From IMG/VR virus record IMGVR_UViG_3300042914_002973, positions 1 through 31,760 of that record: a DNA stretch of 31,760 nucleotides. The stretch is one strand, 5' to 3'. Source of the stretch: a virus. Under the pieces are notes generated by a model that saw only the letters and a list, made by a program, of their open reading frames with translations, searched no databases and was not told the DNA's origin. Shown in pieces: positions 21,796 through 29,887 of this stretch. The translations under genes and the position numbers were made by a program. Position 1 is the stretch's first letter. Each line of letters begins with the position of its first letter.

Positions 21796-23001
21796 ATGCC
21801 TGACACCAAGATTACAGCCCTGACGGCGATCACGACCGTCGATCCCGCGGTGGACGTCCTGCCCATTGTCGATGTCTCCGACACGACGATGGCTGCGAGC
21901 GGCACCACTAAGAAGATCACCAGCAACCAAATCCTCGGAGCAGGTTGTACGGCCACGCTGGCCTCCGCCACCATCACCGGCGATCTGACGGTGGATACCT
22001 CGACGCTGAAGGTTGATTCGGCGAACAATCGGGTGGGTATTGGGACGGCGAGTCCTCTTGCCTATGCGTTGGATGTTTTGAGTTCTGGTGCAACCACCGT
22101 TGCTGTCCGATCAAGTGGTGCTGTTGGATTGTATCGTGGATACGCCATTGCTGATGGAACGACGGAATACGGACAGTTTAAGCAAAGCTTTTCGACAGGC
22201 GAACTTCAGATTGTTTCTGGAACTGCTGGATGGGGCGGTTTTCTGACGCTATCGACTGGAGGATCTGAGCGATATCGTATCGCTTCCGATGGCGTAGCCA
22301 CTTGGTCGAACGTCGGCGGAGTCGCTGGCACCGCCATGACCCTCAACAGCACAGGGTTGGGCGTGGGGGGAAGTCCGGGGTACAAGCTGGATGTTGCTGG
22401 TTCCTCGGCGGGTGTTTTGCGGTTGGTGAACATCAATAATTTATCCACCGATCCTGCAGCAGTTACACGGCTATCGATCGATGGTCAGGGTGCCACATGG
22501 CATCTTGATAACGAGCGCACCAACGGCATCTTCAAAATTACTCGCAATTCGACTGCGTGTTTGACGATTGATAACTCCGGCAACGTCGGCATCGGGGTTA
22601 GTCCTTCCTACAATCTTGACGTCCGTGCAGCGGCGGCGACGGCAAACGTACAGAGCAGCACCGGAACCAATGCTGTCAGCATTGTTGCTCGGAATACGGG
22701 TGGCAGTTTCACGCTCGGAAAAGAAAACTCTGTCGGTGGCGGCTCTGGAGTCTTTGGTCAGGATGCTTATGCGTCTGTGCTTTGGTCGACCGGAGCTTAT
22801 CCTGTGGTTTTCGGAACAAATGGCGCGCATCGGCTCCAAATAGACTCTGCTGGGAACATGATTCCTATCATCCAGACGACTGCCCCGACGCTAACGCTAA
22901 ATGGTCAGATGGTCTTCAACCTGACGTCCAACACAAACCTCCGCATCTCGGTTCGTGGAACTGACGGTGTTACCCGCACTGCCAACATCACCCTCGCCTA
23001 A
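21796..23001 (+). CDS. Fibre protein with GIGTASP-type repeats
   Basis: A 401-residue protein from ATG 21796 (TGACCCATG). The N-terminus ITALTAITTVDPAVDVLPIV and the following SDTTMAASGTTKKIT are typical of phage fibre anchors. Then come repeats of NRVGIGTASPLAYALDV type at about residues 76-95, 190-205 (LGVGGSPGYKLDV) and 264-282 (NVGIGVSPSYNLDV), which build trimeric beta fibres. No C-terminal self-cleaving chaperone (S74) is seen; it ends with LTSNTNLRISVRG. The segment 22021-22860 is visibly poorer in GC than its neighbours, as in recently acquired host-range modules. It may be a head or side-tail fibre. Confidence 0.75.
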   Translation: MPDTKITALTAITTVDPAVDVLPIVDVSDTTMAASGTTKKITSNQILGAGCTATLASATITGDLTVDTSTLKVDSANNRVGIGTASPLAYALDVLSSGATTVAVRSSGAVGLYRGYAIADGTTEYGQFKQSFSTGELQIVSGTAGWGGFLTLSTGGSERYRIASDGVATWSNVGGVAGTAMTLNSTGLGVGGSPGYKLDVAGSSAGVLRLVNINNLSTDPAAVTRLSIDGQGATWHLDNERTNGIFKITRNSTACLTIDNSGNVGIGVSPSYNLDVRAAAATANVQSSTGTNAVSIVARNTGGSFTLGKENSVGGGSGVFGQDAYASVLWSTGAYPVVFGTNGAHRLQIDSAGNMIPIIQTTAPTLTLNGQMVFNLTSNTNLRISVRGTDGVTRTANITLA

Positions 23002-23007
23002 TCCACT

Positions 23008-23403
23008 ATGAACATCTCTTGGATCATCGAACGCCTGTTGGTCAAGCCGACCGAAGGCACTCTCACCGATGTCGTCATCACCGCCGACTGGAGGTGCAAC
23101 GGCACCGAAACCACCGGCACCGGCGACACCGAGAAGACCTACACCGGCACCTGCTACGGCACCTGCTCGTTCGCGCCGCCGACGGGTAGCTTCACGCCGT
23201 ACGACGAACTGACCGAGCAGCAGGTGCTGGACTGGTGCTTCGCCGGCGGAGTCAACAAGTCGGCCATCGAAGCGAACGTCTCCGCGCAGATCCAGAACCA
23301 GATCAACCCGCCCGTGGTTGCTTTGCCGCTGCCGTGGGCGCCTCCGGTGCCTGATGCTGTTGCCGAGGCTGAGGTTGTTGCCGATGCTCCTGCCGCTGTA
23401 TGA
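23008..23403 (+). CDS. Conserved phage protein, DUF7936-like, fibre-associated
   Basis: A 131-residue protein from ATG 23008. The central part TDVVITADWRCNG, YTGTCYGTCSF, FTPYDELTEQQVLDWCF and a QIQNQINPPVV stretch with LPLPW match, from memory, the small phage family DUF7936, in which a beta sandwich is followed by a helix and a Pro-rich end. The C-terminus is an acidic Ala/Val/Pro tail. It follows the fibre gene after six bases and probably assists or caps a fibre. No enzymatic residues are visible. Confidence 0.65.
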   Translation: MNISWIIERLLVKPTEGTLTDVVITADWRCNGTETTGTGDTEKTYTGTCYGTCSFAPPTGSFTPYDELTEQQVLDWCFAGGVNKSAIEANVSAQIQNQINPPVVALPLPWAPPVPDAVAEAEVVADAPAAV

Positions 23404-23552
23404 TCAAGATCGAACTCACTCAGGAGCAGACCAATAGCCTGCTCCAGCTTATCGACATCGCCATCAAAGCGGGCGGCTATCAGAATGCCAAGGCCGCCGT
23501 CCCGCTGGTCGACATCATCCTCGACGCAGCCAGCTCCCAGAAGCCCCAGTAG
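23400..23552 (+). CDS. Small helical protein (50 aa)
   Basis: A 50-residue protein from ATG 23400, overlapping the previous stop (ATGA), ending TAG 23550-23552. It consists of two helices (TQEQTNSLLQLIDIAIKAGG and KAAVPLVDIILDAASSQ). No membrane span is convincing. Similar tiny helical proteins often sit just before holin genes in phages; a regulatory or chaperone function is possible but unproven. Confidence 0.55.
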   Translation: MIKIELTQEQTNSLLQLIDIAIKAGGYQNAKAAVPLVDIILDAASSQKPQ

Positions 23553-23555
23553 GCC

Positions 23556-23762
23556 ATGCCCCCCATCGACAACCACGAACTGGAAGTCCGAATCGTGCGC
23601 CTCGAAACCACCATCGGTGACAAGGACTCCGGCCTCGTCTCCGACATCCACGGAATCAAAGCCTGTGTCGAGGGGCTGAAACAGTTTCAATTCAAGCTGT
23701 TCGGCGGCCTCGCCGTCATCATCGTCATCGCTCAAATGTTCGTCCGCATCATCCTAAAATGA
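23556..23762 (+). CDS. Small coiled-coil/membrane protein, XhlA-like
   Basis: A 68-residue protein from ATG 23556. The N-terminal half is a charged helix with heptads (ELEVRIVRLETTIGDKD; DIHGIKACVEGLKQ) and the C-terminus is one membrane span (LFGGLAVIIVIAQMFVRIIL, about residues 48-67). This is the build of hemolysin XhlA-type proteins, which work with a holin in phage lysis. The next gene, which overlaps its stop, is a holin candidate, supporting a lysis role. It lacks a signal peptide, as expected for a C-tail anchored protein. Confidence 0.65.
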   Translation: MPPIDNHELEVRIVRLETTIGDKDSGLVSDIHGIKACVEGLKQFQFKLFGGLAVIIVIAQMFVRIILK

Positions 23763-23929
23763 ACCCCAACATCGCCTCCCTCATCCGCCACGCCCTCACC
23801 GCCGCCGGCGGCTTCCTCGTCGCCAAGGGCGTCGCCTCCACCGAGCAGGTGACCGAGATCGTCGGTGCCCTCCTGTCGCTGGCCAGCGTCGGCTGGTCGA
23901 TCAAGAGCAACTCCAAGAAGCCCGAATGA
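23759..23929 (+). CDS. Holin candidate (56 aa)
   Basis: A 56-residue protein from ATG 23759 (ATGA overlap), ending TGA 23927-23929. It starts NIASLIRHALTAAGGFLVAKG, a first hydrophobic helix, has a short acidic turn (STEQVTEI) and a second hydrophobic helix VGALLSLASVGWSI, then the basic tail KSNSKKPE. This two-span pattern with a RHALTAxGGFLV signature fits the small phage holins of the Pam3 gp28 kind. It would make the membrane hole that lets the muralytic enzyme out. Confidence 0.65.
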   Translation: MNPNIASLIRHALTAAGGFLVAKGVASTEQVTEIVGALLSLASVGWSIKSNSKKPE

Positions 23930-24105
23930 ACCCCGGCTGGATCTATCAGATCCTGCGAGCCATTCTCGACTTCTTTCGCGCAACCCCACCCACCGATGTC
24001 CAACACGGCAAAGCTCCGCAGGATTTACGCGACGACCTTGCTCGCCGTGTTGCCGATCTTCCCGGGCTGCCAGCAGACAAAAGTGGTCCTGGTCCCAAGC
24101 GGTGA
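23926..24105 (+). CDS. Small protein overlapping a lipoprotein gene (59 aa)
   Basis: A 59-residue protein from ATG 23926, overlapping the holin stop and ending TGA 24103-24105. It has an amphipathic N-terminal helix (WIYQILRAILDFFR) and a charged C-terminal part (DLRDDLARRVADLPG; ending GPGPKR). Its last 110 bases are shared, in another frame, with the lipoprotein gene at 23996. Such nested genes after a holin recall the Rz/Rz1 spanin pair, but the N-terminal helix is not a clear membrane anchor, so this is tentative. Confidence 0.5.
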   Translation: MNPGWIYQILRAILDFFRATPPTDVQHGKAPQDLRDDLARRVADLPGLPADKSGPGPKR

Positions 24106-24223
24106 CCCGGTGATGCTCGCCAAACCCACCAAGGCCAGCGTCTACAGCTTCGACAAAAACCAGAAGCTCGTCGGCCCTTCCACAGTCATCATCCCCGCCG
24201 GTTGGTACGCTCTCCCCAAATGA
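23996..24223 (+). CDS. Lipoprotein, candidate outer-membrane spanin subunit
   Basis: A 75-residue protein from ATG 23996, in the +1 frame relative to the overlapping gene. The N-terminus KLRRIYATTLLAVLPIFPGC is a lipoprotein signal with Cys25 as the modified residue after FPG. The mature part is short: a PSGDPVMLAKPTKASVYSF segment and an end with PAGWYALPK. It should be anchored by lipid at the outer or cytoplasmic membrane. A spanin role is suggested by the nested arrangement after holin-like genes; a surface or exclusion lipoprotein is the alternative. A lipoprotein with spanin function implies a diderm host. Confidence 0.65.
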   Translation: MSNTAKLRRIYATTLLAVLPIFPGCQQTKVVLVPSGDPVMLAKPTKASVYSFDKNQKLVGPSTVIIPAGWYALPK

Positions 24224-24573
24224 CCAACATCACCCAGGAGATTCCGCGTGGGGACCGGTGGATCGTCCCGGTGTCGGTCACCATCCCTGATGACGCCACG
24301 TTCGACTGGACGGGCATCCAAGCCAAATGCGAGGTCCGAGACGCATCGGACAACACGATCTTCCAGACGCTGACCCCGGCCGCCAATCTGTCGGTTGCGG
24401 GCACGGCTACATTCACGCTTGAGCTTACCGGTGCCCAGACCATTACCCGGGACATCGGTGACAAGCTGGTTGCCGATCTGGTCATCTGGAGGACGTCGCC
24501 AACCTTTGGCCCGCACACCTTGGTCGTTTTCCAGCTCAACATCACTCGACGGATCACGACGACCACGGCATGA
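24220..24573 (+). CDS. Beta-rich structural protein (117 aa)
   Basis: A 117-residue protein from ATG 24220 (ATGA overlap with the lipoprotein stop). It begins TNITQEIPRGDRWIVPVSVTI and continues as alternating strands (WTGIQAKCEVRDASDN; GTATFTLELTGAQT), an Ig-like or baseplate-wedge type beta sandwich common in phage fibre operons. It ends ITRRITTTTA. No enzyme motif is visible. It starts the second fibre group and may join fibres to the virion. Confidence 0.6.
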   Translation: MTNITQEIPRGDRWIVPVSVTIPDDATFDWTGIQAKCEVRDASDNTIFQTLTPAANLSVAGTATFTLELTGAQTITRDIGDKLVADLVIWRTSPTFGPHTLVVFQLNITRRITTTTA

Positions 24574-25328
24574 GCGACATCGCCATCCAGATCAAGGAGC
24601 AGGCTTTCCAGATCCAGTTCCCGCGATTCGTGGCTGGGACAACCGGCGCTGGAAACGTGGCTTGGAATGATGTCACCGGGAAACCGGCGACGTTTCCGCC
24701 TTCTGTCCACACCCATCCGATATCCGAGGTCATCGGGCTCCAGACCAGGCTGGATGAAGCAGACGGAACCGCGCTCAACCAGGCCGTCATCAAACAGGTC
24801 CGCAAATCGACCGCCGGCACGATCACCAAGGGGCAGGTTGTCTACATCGTCGGAAGCTCTGGGACTCATCTGACGGTCGAGCTTGCCGATGCCGATTCTG
24901 AGGCCACGGCCGCCACGACCATCGGTGTTGCGTTGGAGACCATCACCAACACGACCGAAGGTTTCATTATCACCCAGGGCTTCATCGACGGGTTGAGCAA
25001 CCTGCCGACGGCTACCTTTACCGACGGGCAAGCGCTCTGGCTTTCTTCCACGGCCGGTGGGTGGACCAACACGCGGCCGACCCAACCGGCGCACGGTGTC
25101 TTCATTGGATGGGTGGTCTCGGCCAGCAACGGGGCCTCGGGTCGAGCCTACATCAAGGTCATCAACGGGCAGGAACTCGAGGAGCTGCACGATGTGCTGA
25201 TTGCCAGCCCGGCAGACAATCAGGTTCTGACCTACGAAGCATCCTCTGGTCTTTGGAAGAACAAGGCCGCATCTTCTGGCGGAATCACCAACGGTCAATC
25301 CATCGTCAACGCTCTCATTTTCGGCTGA
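24570..25328 (+). CDS. Fibre-like structural protein (252 aa)
   Basis: A 252-residue protein from ATG 24570, overlapping the previous stop. The segment NVAWNDVTGKPATFPPSVHTH is a common fibre shaft motif, followed by a domain seen in many phage fibres: VRKSTAGTITKGQVVYIVG, then FIITQGFIDGL and GQALWLSSTAGGW, ending with a shaft-like ELHDVLIASPADNQVLTYEA and SGLWKNKAA. It probably forms part of a trimeric fibre. Codon use and GC fit the neighbours. No cleavage or enzymatic site is visible. Confidence 0.7.
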   Translation: MSDIAIQIKEQAFQIQFPRFVAGTTGAGNVAWNDVTGKPATFPPSVHTHPISEVIGLQTRLDEADGTALNQAVIKQVRKSTAGTITKGQVVYIVGSSGTHLTVELADADSEATAATTIGVALETITNTTEGFIITQGFIDGLSNLPTATFTDGQALWLSSTAGGWTNTRPTQPAHGVFIGWVVSASNGASGRAYIKVINGQELEELHDVLIASPADNQVLTYEASSGLWKNKAASSGGITNGQSIVNALIFG

Positions 25329-25331
25329 TCC

Positions 25332-27482
25332 ATGAAGCAATTCATCGCCCCTTCCTACACGTTCACCCCTGGAGCGTCTGGCGTCGGCACCGTGAACCTG
25401 TCGGGCATCTCCGGGTTCAACATCAAGTACCTGGTCGCGGTCATCAACCAGACCCGCGGCGTCGTCATCTACAGCACCGGAGACACCGCGACCCGATACA
25501 CCAATCTTTCGGGCACGACGTTGACGCTCAACGTGGACACGTCCACCCACAACAGCGGCGACGTTCTCCAGGTCATCTACGAGGTAACCTCGACGGATCC
25601 GTTGACTGACAGCCAACTCAGGGCCACAGCGGTCCCTGTGAGCGGCACCGTCACGGCCAACACCGGCCTGACTCAACCTCTGACTGACACGCAGCTTCGG
25701 GCATCGGCGGTTCCTGTCAGCGGCACGTTCTTCCAAGCCACGCAGCCGGTATCCGCCGCATCGCTTCCGCTGCCTTCCGGCGCCGCGACCGAAACAACGC
25801 TGTCATCCATTGACGGCAAGCTGGGATCATTGGGCCAAAAGACGATGGCCAACTCGGCTCCGGTGGTCATCGCGTCTGACCAGTCGGCTATTCCGATCAC
25901 CGGCAGCATCACCGCATCCAACCCGTCCGTTGGGACGACTGGATCAGCGGTCCCTGCATCCGGTACGCTGATCGGCGGCACCGACGGAACCAACCTTCGC
26001 GGCATCAAGACCGATGCGAGCGGTGAGCTTCAGGTCGATGTCCTGTCGAGCGCACTTCCATCCGGTGCTGCCACGTCTGCCAATCAAGCACCGCTGACGA
26101 CCACCCACCCGCTTCCAAATGCGAGCGGTGCGGTTGTCCGCCAAGCACCATCAGAAATCTGGTCGGTAGGATTTGCTGCTGTTGGGTCTTCGTTGCTGGC
26201 TCCTGAACTCACCCAGCGACGACTCGGCACTGGTGTCGGTGTTTCCCAAAGCGCATCCAACCTGGTCGTCACAAGCGGCACGACCGCAAACTCCGAGTAT
26301 CTTGCCCGCAGCGTCCAATCGTTTCGGGGCGCGCTGACGGCCAGATGCAAAACGATTCTGTCGCAACGCATCGCCAACAACAACTTTGCGGTCATGTTGG
26401 CCGACAAGGTTGGCGAAGGGCTGTCATGCACCATCAACAGCGCAACGAGCATCACCGTCACGCTGACCGCTCACGGATTCACTTCTGAGAACGTCGGCCA
26501 ATTTATGATGGTGGGCGCGATCAACGGCGCGAATGGCGTGCCTGGACGCTATGCCATCGCTTCGATTCCCAGCGTTGACACGATCAACTTCACGGTCGCT
26601 GGTTGGCCCGCTTCCGGTTCCTGCACGGTGGATCTTTTCGGGTGGAACTATCTGTGGACGCAATACACGGGCACGACCGCAACAAACGCTGGCGTTGATG
26701 CCCAACGTAAGGGTTGGAACAGCGGCAACACGACTGCCACGATCAACACCACGGCGTCCGCTGGACACGTCATGCAAATGTATGCAGACGGCAGGAACGT
26801 CAACTGGGCTGATACCGTGGTCGCAAGTTCCACGACTCCATCGGTCACCACTCGCGGAAGCCGCATCGAAAACATTCCCGACGACGACACGGAGCTTTAT
26901 TTCTATCTGTGGCTCTGGAACGGCACCACAAATCCGGCTAGCACGACGACGTGGACGGTCGGATTCTTGAGCGTCGAGGACAACGCCAACGTCCCCGCTT
27001 ACATCGCTGGTGTGCGGCCCAACGGCGCGCAAGCCGCACTCTCCGTCGGCGTCGTCGGCACCGTCACAACGAGCTTTACCCAACCCGCCTTGGTCGCTGG
27101 TACTGCCGCCATCGGTGACGTTGGCCAGCAATACCGCGGCAACGCGACCGGTGCGGCATCTGGCACCCACCTTGTTTCCGCTGCGACCACAAACGCCACC
27201 GTGGTCAAGGGTTCCGCCGGCCGCGTCCTTGGCTGGTTCTTCATCAACACCAACGCCGCCATCCGGTACGTCAAGCTGCACAACCAGACAACGACACCGA
27301 CGGCTGGCACCGGAGTCGTCCGCACCATCGGTATTCCTGCCAACGGCGTGGCCAGCTTCACGCTTGAAGGCGGCATCGCATTTTCCACTGGAATCGCGCT
27401 CACGACGGTTACCGGAGCCGCCGACGCGGACAACACCGCCGTAGGTCTCAACGACATCATCGGTGACATTTTCTTCGCATGA
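25332..27482 (+). CDS. Large fibre / adsorption protein (716 aa)
   Basis: A 716-residue Thr/Ala/Ser-rich protein from ATG 25332. Tandem motifs PLTDSQLRATAVPVSG (from 25599) and PLTDTQLRASAVPVSG (from 25677) lie 26 residues apart, followed by MANSAPVVIASDQSAIPI, all known from phage structural proteins. A middle domain contains LARSVQSFRGALTARCKTIL and LSQRIANNNFAVMLADKVG, and the C-terminus has RYVKLHNQTTTPTAGTGVV, another recurring virion motif. It probably makes a long trimeric fibre or collar whisker. Its location between head and tail genes suggests attachment to head or neck. Confidence 0.7.
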   Translation: MKQFIAPSYTFTPGASGVGTVNLSGISGFNIKYLVAVINQTRGVVIYSTGDTATRYTNLSGTTLTLNVDTSTHNSGDVLQVIYEVTSTDPLTDSQLRATAVPVSGTVTANTGLTQPLTDTQLRASAVPVSGTFFQATQPVSAASLPLPSGAATETTLSSIDGKLGSLGQKTMANSAPVVIASDQSAIPITGSITASNPSVGTTGSAVPASGTLIGGTDGTNLRGIKTDASGELQVDVLSSALPSGAATSANQAPLTTTHPLPNASGAVVRQAPSEIWSVGFAAVGSSLLAPELTQRRLGTGVGVSQSASNLVVTSGTTANSEYLARSVQSFRGALTARCKTILSQRIANNNFAVMLADKVGEGLSCTINSATSITVTLTAHGFTSENVGQFMMVGAINGANGVPGRYAIASIPSVDTINFTVAGWPASGSCTVDLFGWNYLWTQYTGTTATNAGVDAQRKGWNSGNTTATINTTASAGHVMQMYADGRNVNWADTVVASSTTPSVTTRGSRIENIPDDDTELYFYLWLWNGTTNPASTTTWTVGFLSVEDNANVPAYIAGVRPNGAQAALSVGVVGTVTTSFTQPALVAGTAAIGDVGQQYRGNATGAASGTHLVSAATTNATVVKGSAGRVLGWFFINTNAAIRYVKLHNQTTTPTAGTGVVRTIGIPANGVASFTLEGGIAFSTGIALTTVTGAADADNTAVGLNDIIGDIFFA

Positions 27483-27655
27483 AGATCAAGGCCCTGTTCA
27501 CCATCTACATCGACGGGAAAATGGTGCTGGCCGGTCAATCGGCCATCGTCGATGACGTGACCGGAAGCAACCTGATCGCCGAAGGTATGGCCGTGCTGCT
27601 TTCGGAGGACGAACGGGGCGGGTTTGCTGTTCCCATGGAAACCGACCCGGAATGA
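27479..27655 (+). CDS. Small protein between fibre and neck genes (58 aa)
   Basis: A 58-residue protein from ATG 27479 (ATGA overlap), ending TGA 27653-27655. It has a strand-rich N-terminus (MKIKALFTIYIDGKMVLAG) and an acidic C-terminus (SEDERGGFAVPMETDPE). It is similar in size and in the first residues to the 58-residue protein at 21067 (short basic-hydrophobic strand then a DGK/KNGK turn), but the match is too weak to call them paralogues. The role is unknown. Confidence 0.55.
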   Translation: MKIKALFTIYIDGKMVLAGQSAIVDDVTGSNLIAEGMAVLLSEDERGGFAVPMETDPE

Positions 27656-28029
27656 CCACCATCGGCACCAGTCTTCAGCAGGGGATGTCAGTTCTCGCCA
27701 AACTCATCGGCGAGCCGACATTCCTTTGGAAGGGTGCTGCCGTCGACTGCATCCCGGCCAACGTGCAAGACGCCAACTCGGTCGTCGCTGGCGGGTTCCA
27801 AGACGACGTGCAATTCCGCCTGCTGGTCAAGATTCAAGACTGGTTGTCGGCCGACTCGGCCATCGTCTTGGTCGACGACACGATTGCCGTGCTGGGTGAC
27901 GACGAGCGCCCCAAGCCGATCATCGGGCGCACGCTGACGTACAAGGGGCGGATCTACCGCATCACCGGCGTGCGCCAAGACCCCTCTGGAGGCTTCTACC
28001 AGATCAACCTAGCCAGCTCACGCAAATGA
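27652..28029 (+). CDS. Head-closure / neck protein candidate
   Basis: A 125-residue protein from ATG 27652 (ATGA overlap). The order helix (GTSLQQGMSVLAKLIGEPTF), then strands WKGAAVDCIPANVQD and FRLLVKIQDWL, and the end YKGRIYRITGVRQDPSGGFY resemble head-completion proteins of the gpFII type, which close the portal and hold the tail. It is the first of the ordered neck-tail series. No specific motif proves the family; position is the strongest support. Confidence 0.6.
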   Translation: MTTIGTSLQQGMSVLAKLIGEPTFLWKGAAVDCIPANVQDANSVVAGGFQDDVQFRLLVKIQDWLSADSAIVLVDDTIAVLGDDERPKPIIGRTLTYKGRIYRITGVRQDPSGGFYQINLASSRK

Positions 28030-28823
28030 GGCCCGTCGTCTACATGGACGTCGACACGACCCGCTTTGACGAGGCCATGAAGCGGTACCTGTCGACGACC
28101 AAGCGTGACCTGCACAAGGCGATCAACTCGCGGTTCTTCTTTCTGCTGGTTCGACTGTTCGTTCTGGTCCCACCCAAGAGCCCGGGGCAGGAGCGAAGGC
28201 GGATCGCCGACTACCTCGGCACTCCTGTTGGAGACATCAACCGCCGGGACCGAAAGACCGGCAAGCGGGTCGGGCGTTCGCGGATCCTGCGAAGGGTTCA
28301 TTTGATCTCGCAGGCGCGGCAGCAAAAGCAACGCGGCCGCGGATTGTACGGCGCACGGATGAAGAACGCAGCGTCGGAGCTTATGCGAAAGGCAATTGGC
28401 TCGGTCGGCTATTTGAGGTCGATGGTCGTCAAGGGCATTCGGGTCTACAACCGAGGATTCTCGCAATTCCAATCGGCCAAACGCAAGCCACTCGTCAAGC
28501 CGGCCGGTTACAGGCCGCCCAGACAGACCAACGCCGCGCTGGTGGCCTTGGCCAACCAGTACGGTTTGCCAGAAGAAAACGTGGCGGTTCACAAAGGAAC
28601 CCGGGCCAGAGGTTACGAGGCAAGCCCGGGCTGGAACCCAACGGCAGCAATCACGATGACCGCCGGCATCGCCGACGACCAGGTTGGCCGCGTGCAGGGC
28701 ATCTACAATCCCGCGATGCAACGAGCGCTCAACGACGAGCTGGCCGAGCTGGAGGCCCACATGGCCGAAGCGCTCTTGATTCACGGCGACGAACTGGTCC
28801 AGAATGGGATCGACATCAAATGA
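28026..28823 (+). CDS. Tail completion / neck protein, gpZ-like position
   Basis: A 265-residue basic protein from ATG 28026, overlapping the previous stop. It begins with VDTTRFDEAMKRYL and then a helix LHKAINSRFFFLLVRLF, then an arginine/lysine-rich middle (INRRDRKTGKRVGRSRILRR), and ends in an acidic helix DELAELEAHMAEALLIHG. The N-terminal helix and C-terminal plan resemble the HK97 gp10/gpZ neck proteins, which have the same neighbours. The strongly basic centre might touch DNA in the neck channel. Assignment is moderate. Confidence 0.55.
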   Translation: MRPVVYMDVDTTRFDEAMKRYLSTTKRDLHKAINSRFFFLLVRLFVLVPPKSPGQERRRIADYLGTPVGDINRRDRKTGKRVGRSRILRRVHLISQARQQKQRGRGLYGARMKNAASELMRKAIGSVGYLRSMVVKGIRVYNRGFSQFQSAKRKPLVKPAGYRPPRQTNAALVALANQYGLPEENVAVHKGTRARGYEASPGWNPTAAITMTAGIADDQVGRVQGIYNPAMQRALNDELAELEAHMAEALLIHGDELVQNGIDIK

Positions 28824-29371
28824 ACGGGGTCGCCCTCAGAGCCGAGCTTGCGCTTGCCGAATATCTTTCGGCTGCGTCGTGGCCTGATGACGGCGAGACG
28901 CTCCTCGAGGACGGACACCTGCTCCTGCTCGAGGATTCCGGGTCGATTATCATGTCCCGGGGCCTCGGCACGCCCGACGTGCTGCCGTCGTTTGCTCGAG
29001 GCGAGTTCGAGGACGAGGAAGACCAGGACACGATGCCGGCCTTCCCGCGCATCGTTGTCTCCGCTCAGTCTGCAATGCCGATGCAGAGGGACGACCTGAC
29101 GTGCGAGGTCCAGATCCAGATCGAATTGCAGGTGTCCGCCGATGATTCGACCCGCCTCGACATTCGCGAGACCACGGGGCGCCTCGACGGTCTGATCTTT
29201 CCGCTGTTCGGCCAATCTGGATCGGCCGTGCTCAACGCTGGAGTCGACTCCGAGTGGGGCCCGTTCTCTTCTCAGTTCGCCGTCCCGTCGGACTTCGGGC
29301 AGTCGTCCATGTCCAATCGTTCGCGAACCTTCCAGCGCACGTTCAGCCTTTTTTGTTCTGCAACCACCTAA
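28820..29371 (+). CDS. Tail terminator-position protein, gpU-like
   Basis: A 183-residue protein from ATG 28820 (ATGA overlap). It has LRAELALAEYLSAASW (helix), then a repeated TLLEDGHLLLLEDSG segment (an L-L-x-E-D pattern as in 21562), an acidic GEFEDEEDQD loop, then strands PRIVVSAQSA and CEVQIQIELQVSADDST and a C-terminal part RTFQRTFSLFC. The strand-helix core and the place just before the tail tube gene fit tail terminators. The acidic insert after the repeats is unusual. Confidence 0.6.
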   Translation: MNGVALRAELALAEYLSAASWPDDGETLLEDGHLLLLEDSGSIIMSRGLGTPDVLPSFARGEFEDEEDQDTMPAFPRIVVSAQSAMPMQRDDLTCEVQIQIELQVSADDSTRLDIRETTGRLDGLIFPLFGQSGSAVLNAGVDSEWGPFSSQFAVPSDFGQSSMSNRSRTFQRTFSLFCSATT

Positions 29372-29386
29372 CCCGCACCACCCACC

Positions 29387-29887
29387 ATGGCTAATTCACA
29401 AGGCCGCGTTTACCGTTTCGGATCACCGGCCACCCTCGCCCTCTACAACAGCGCCGGCAACCTGGTCGTGACGCTCTACACGTCTCCGGACATGGAGTCC
29501 TACGACCTCACGCACGAGGCCGACACCGAGGAGGTCCGCAACAGCTCCGGCGAGGTCGTCGGGCACATCACCTACAACAACCGCCTGACCCTGACGGTCA
29601 ACTTCATCCCGGCCGGCGCCAATGCCGCGGATGCGTTGAAGGCCATGGCCAGCCCGGATGCCAACGGCACCTGCGTGATCACCGGGGCGCCTGCGGTGCA
29701 ATGCGGGCCCTACGAGGACGCCATCAACGCCCCGGGCAGCCCAGGCACCGGCCCTGGCGGCCGTTGGATCTATGCTGGCGGCGCTTCGCTGAAGTTCACC
29801 CAGACCGGCAAGGTTACCGGCACCATCACGCTCAAGCGCTATGCCGGAATGGGCACCACGGTCACCGGCGGCGCAACCACGCTGTGA
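29387..29887 (+). CDS. Major tail (tube) protein
   Basis: A 166-residue protein from ATG 29387, after an SD-less CCCGCACCACCCACC leader. Its beta-rich pattern, with VYRFGSPATLALYNSAGN, SYDLTHEADTEEVRNSSGE and a GHITYNNRLTLTVNFIPAG hairpin, fits the tube protein fold; it ends KVTGTITLKRYAG. It is the gene between terminator and chaperone positions, where gpV lies. The independent leader rather than an overlap suggests strong translation, as needed for a tube subunit. Confidence 0.7.
   Translation: MANSQGRVYRFGSPATLALYNSAGNLVVTLYTSPDMESYDLTHEADTEEVRNSSGEVVGHITYNNRLTLTVNFIPAGANAADALKAMASPDANGTCVITGAPAVQCGPYEDAINAPGSPGTGPGGRWIYAGGASLKFTQTGKVTGTITLKRYAGMGTTVTGGATTL

Noticed and set aside
25599-25724. 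Possible DNA tandem repeat in the large fibre gene
   Set aside because: Two copies encode the same protein motif but differ at many synonymous positions, so it is an old protein repeat, not a DNA repeat element.
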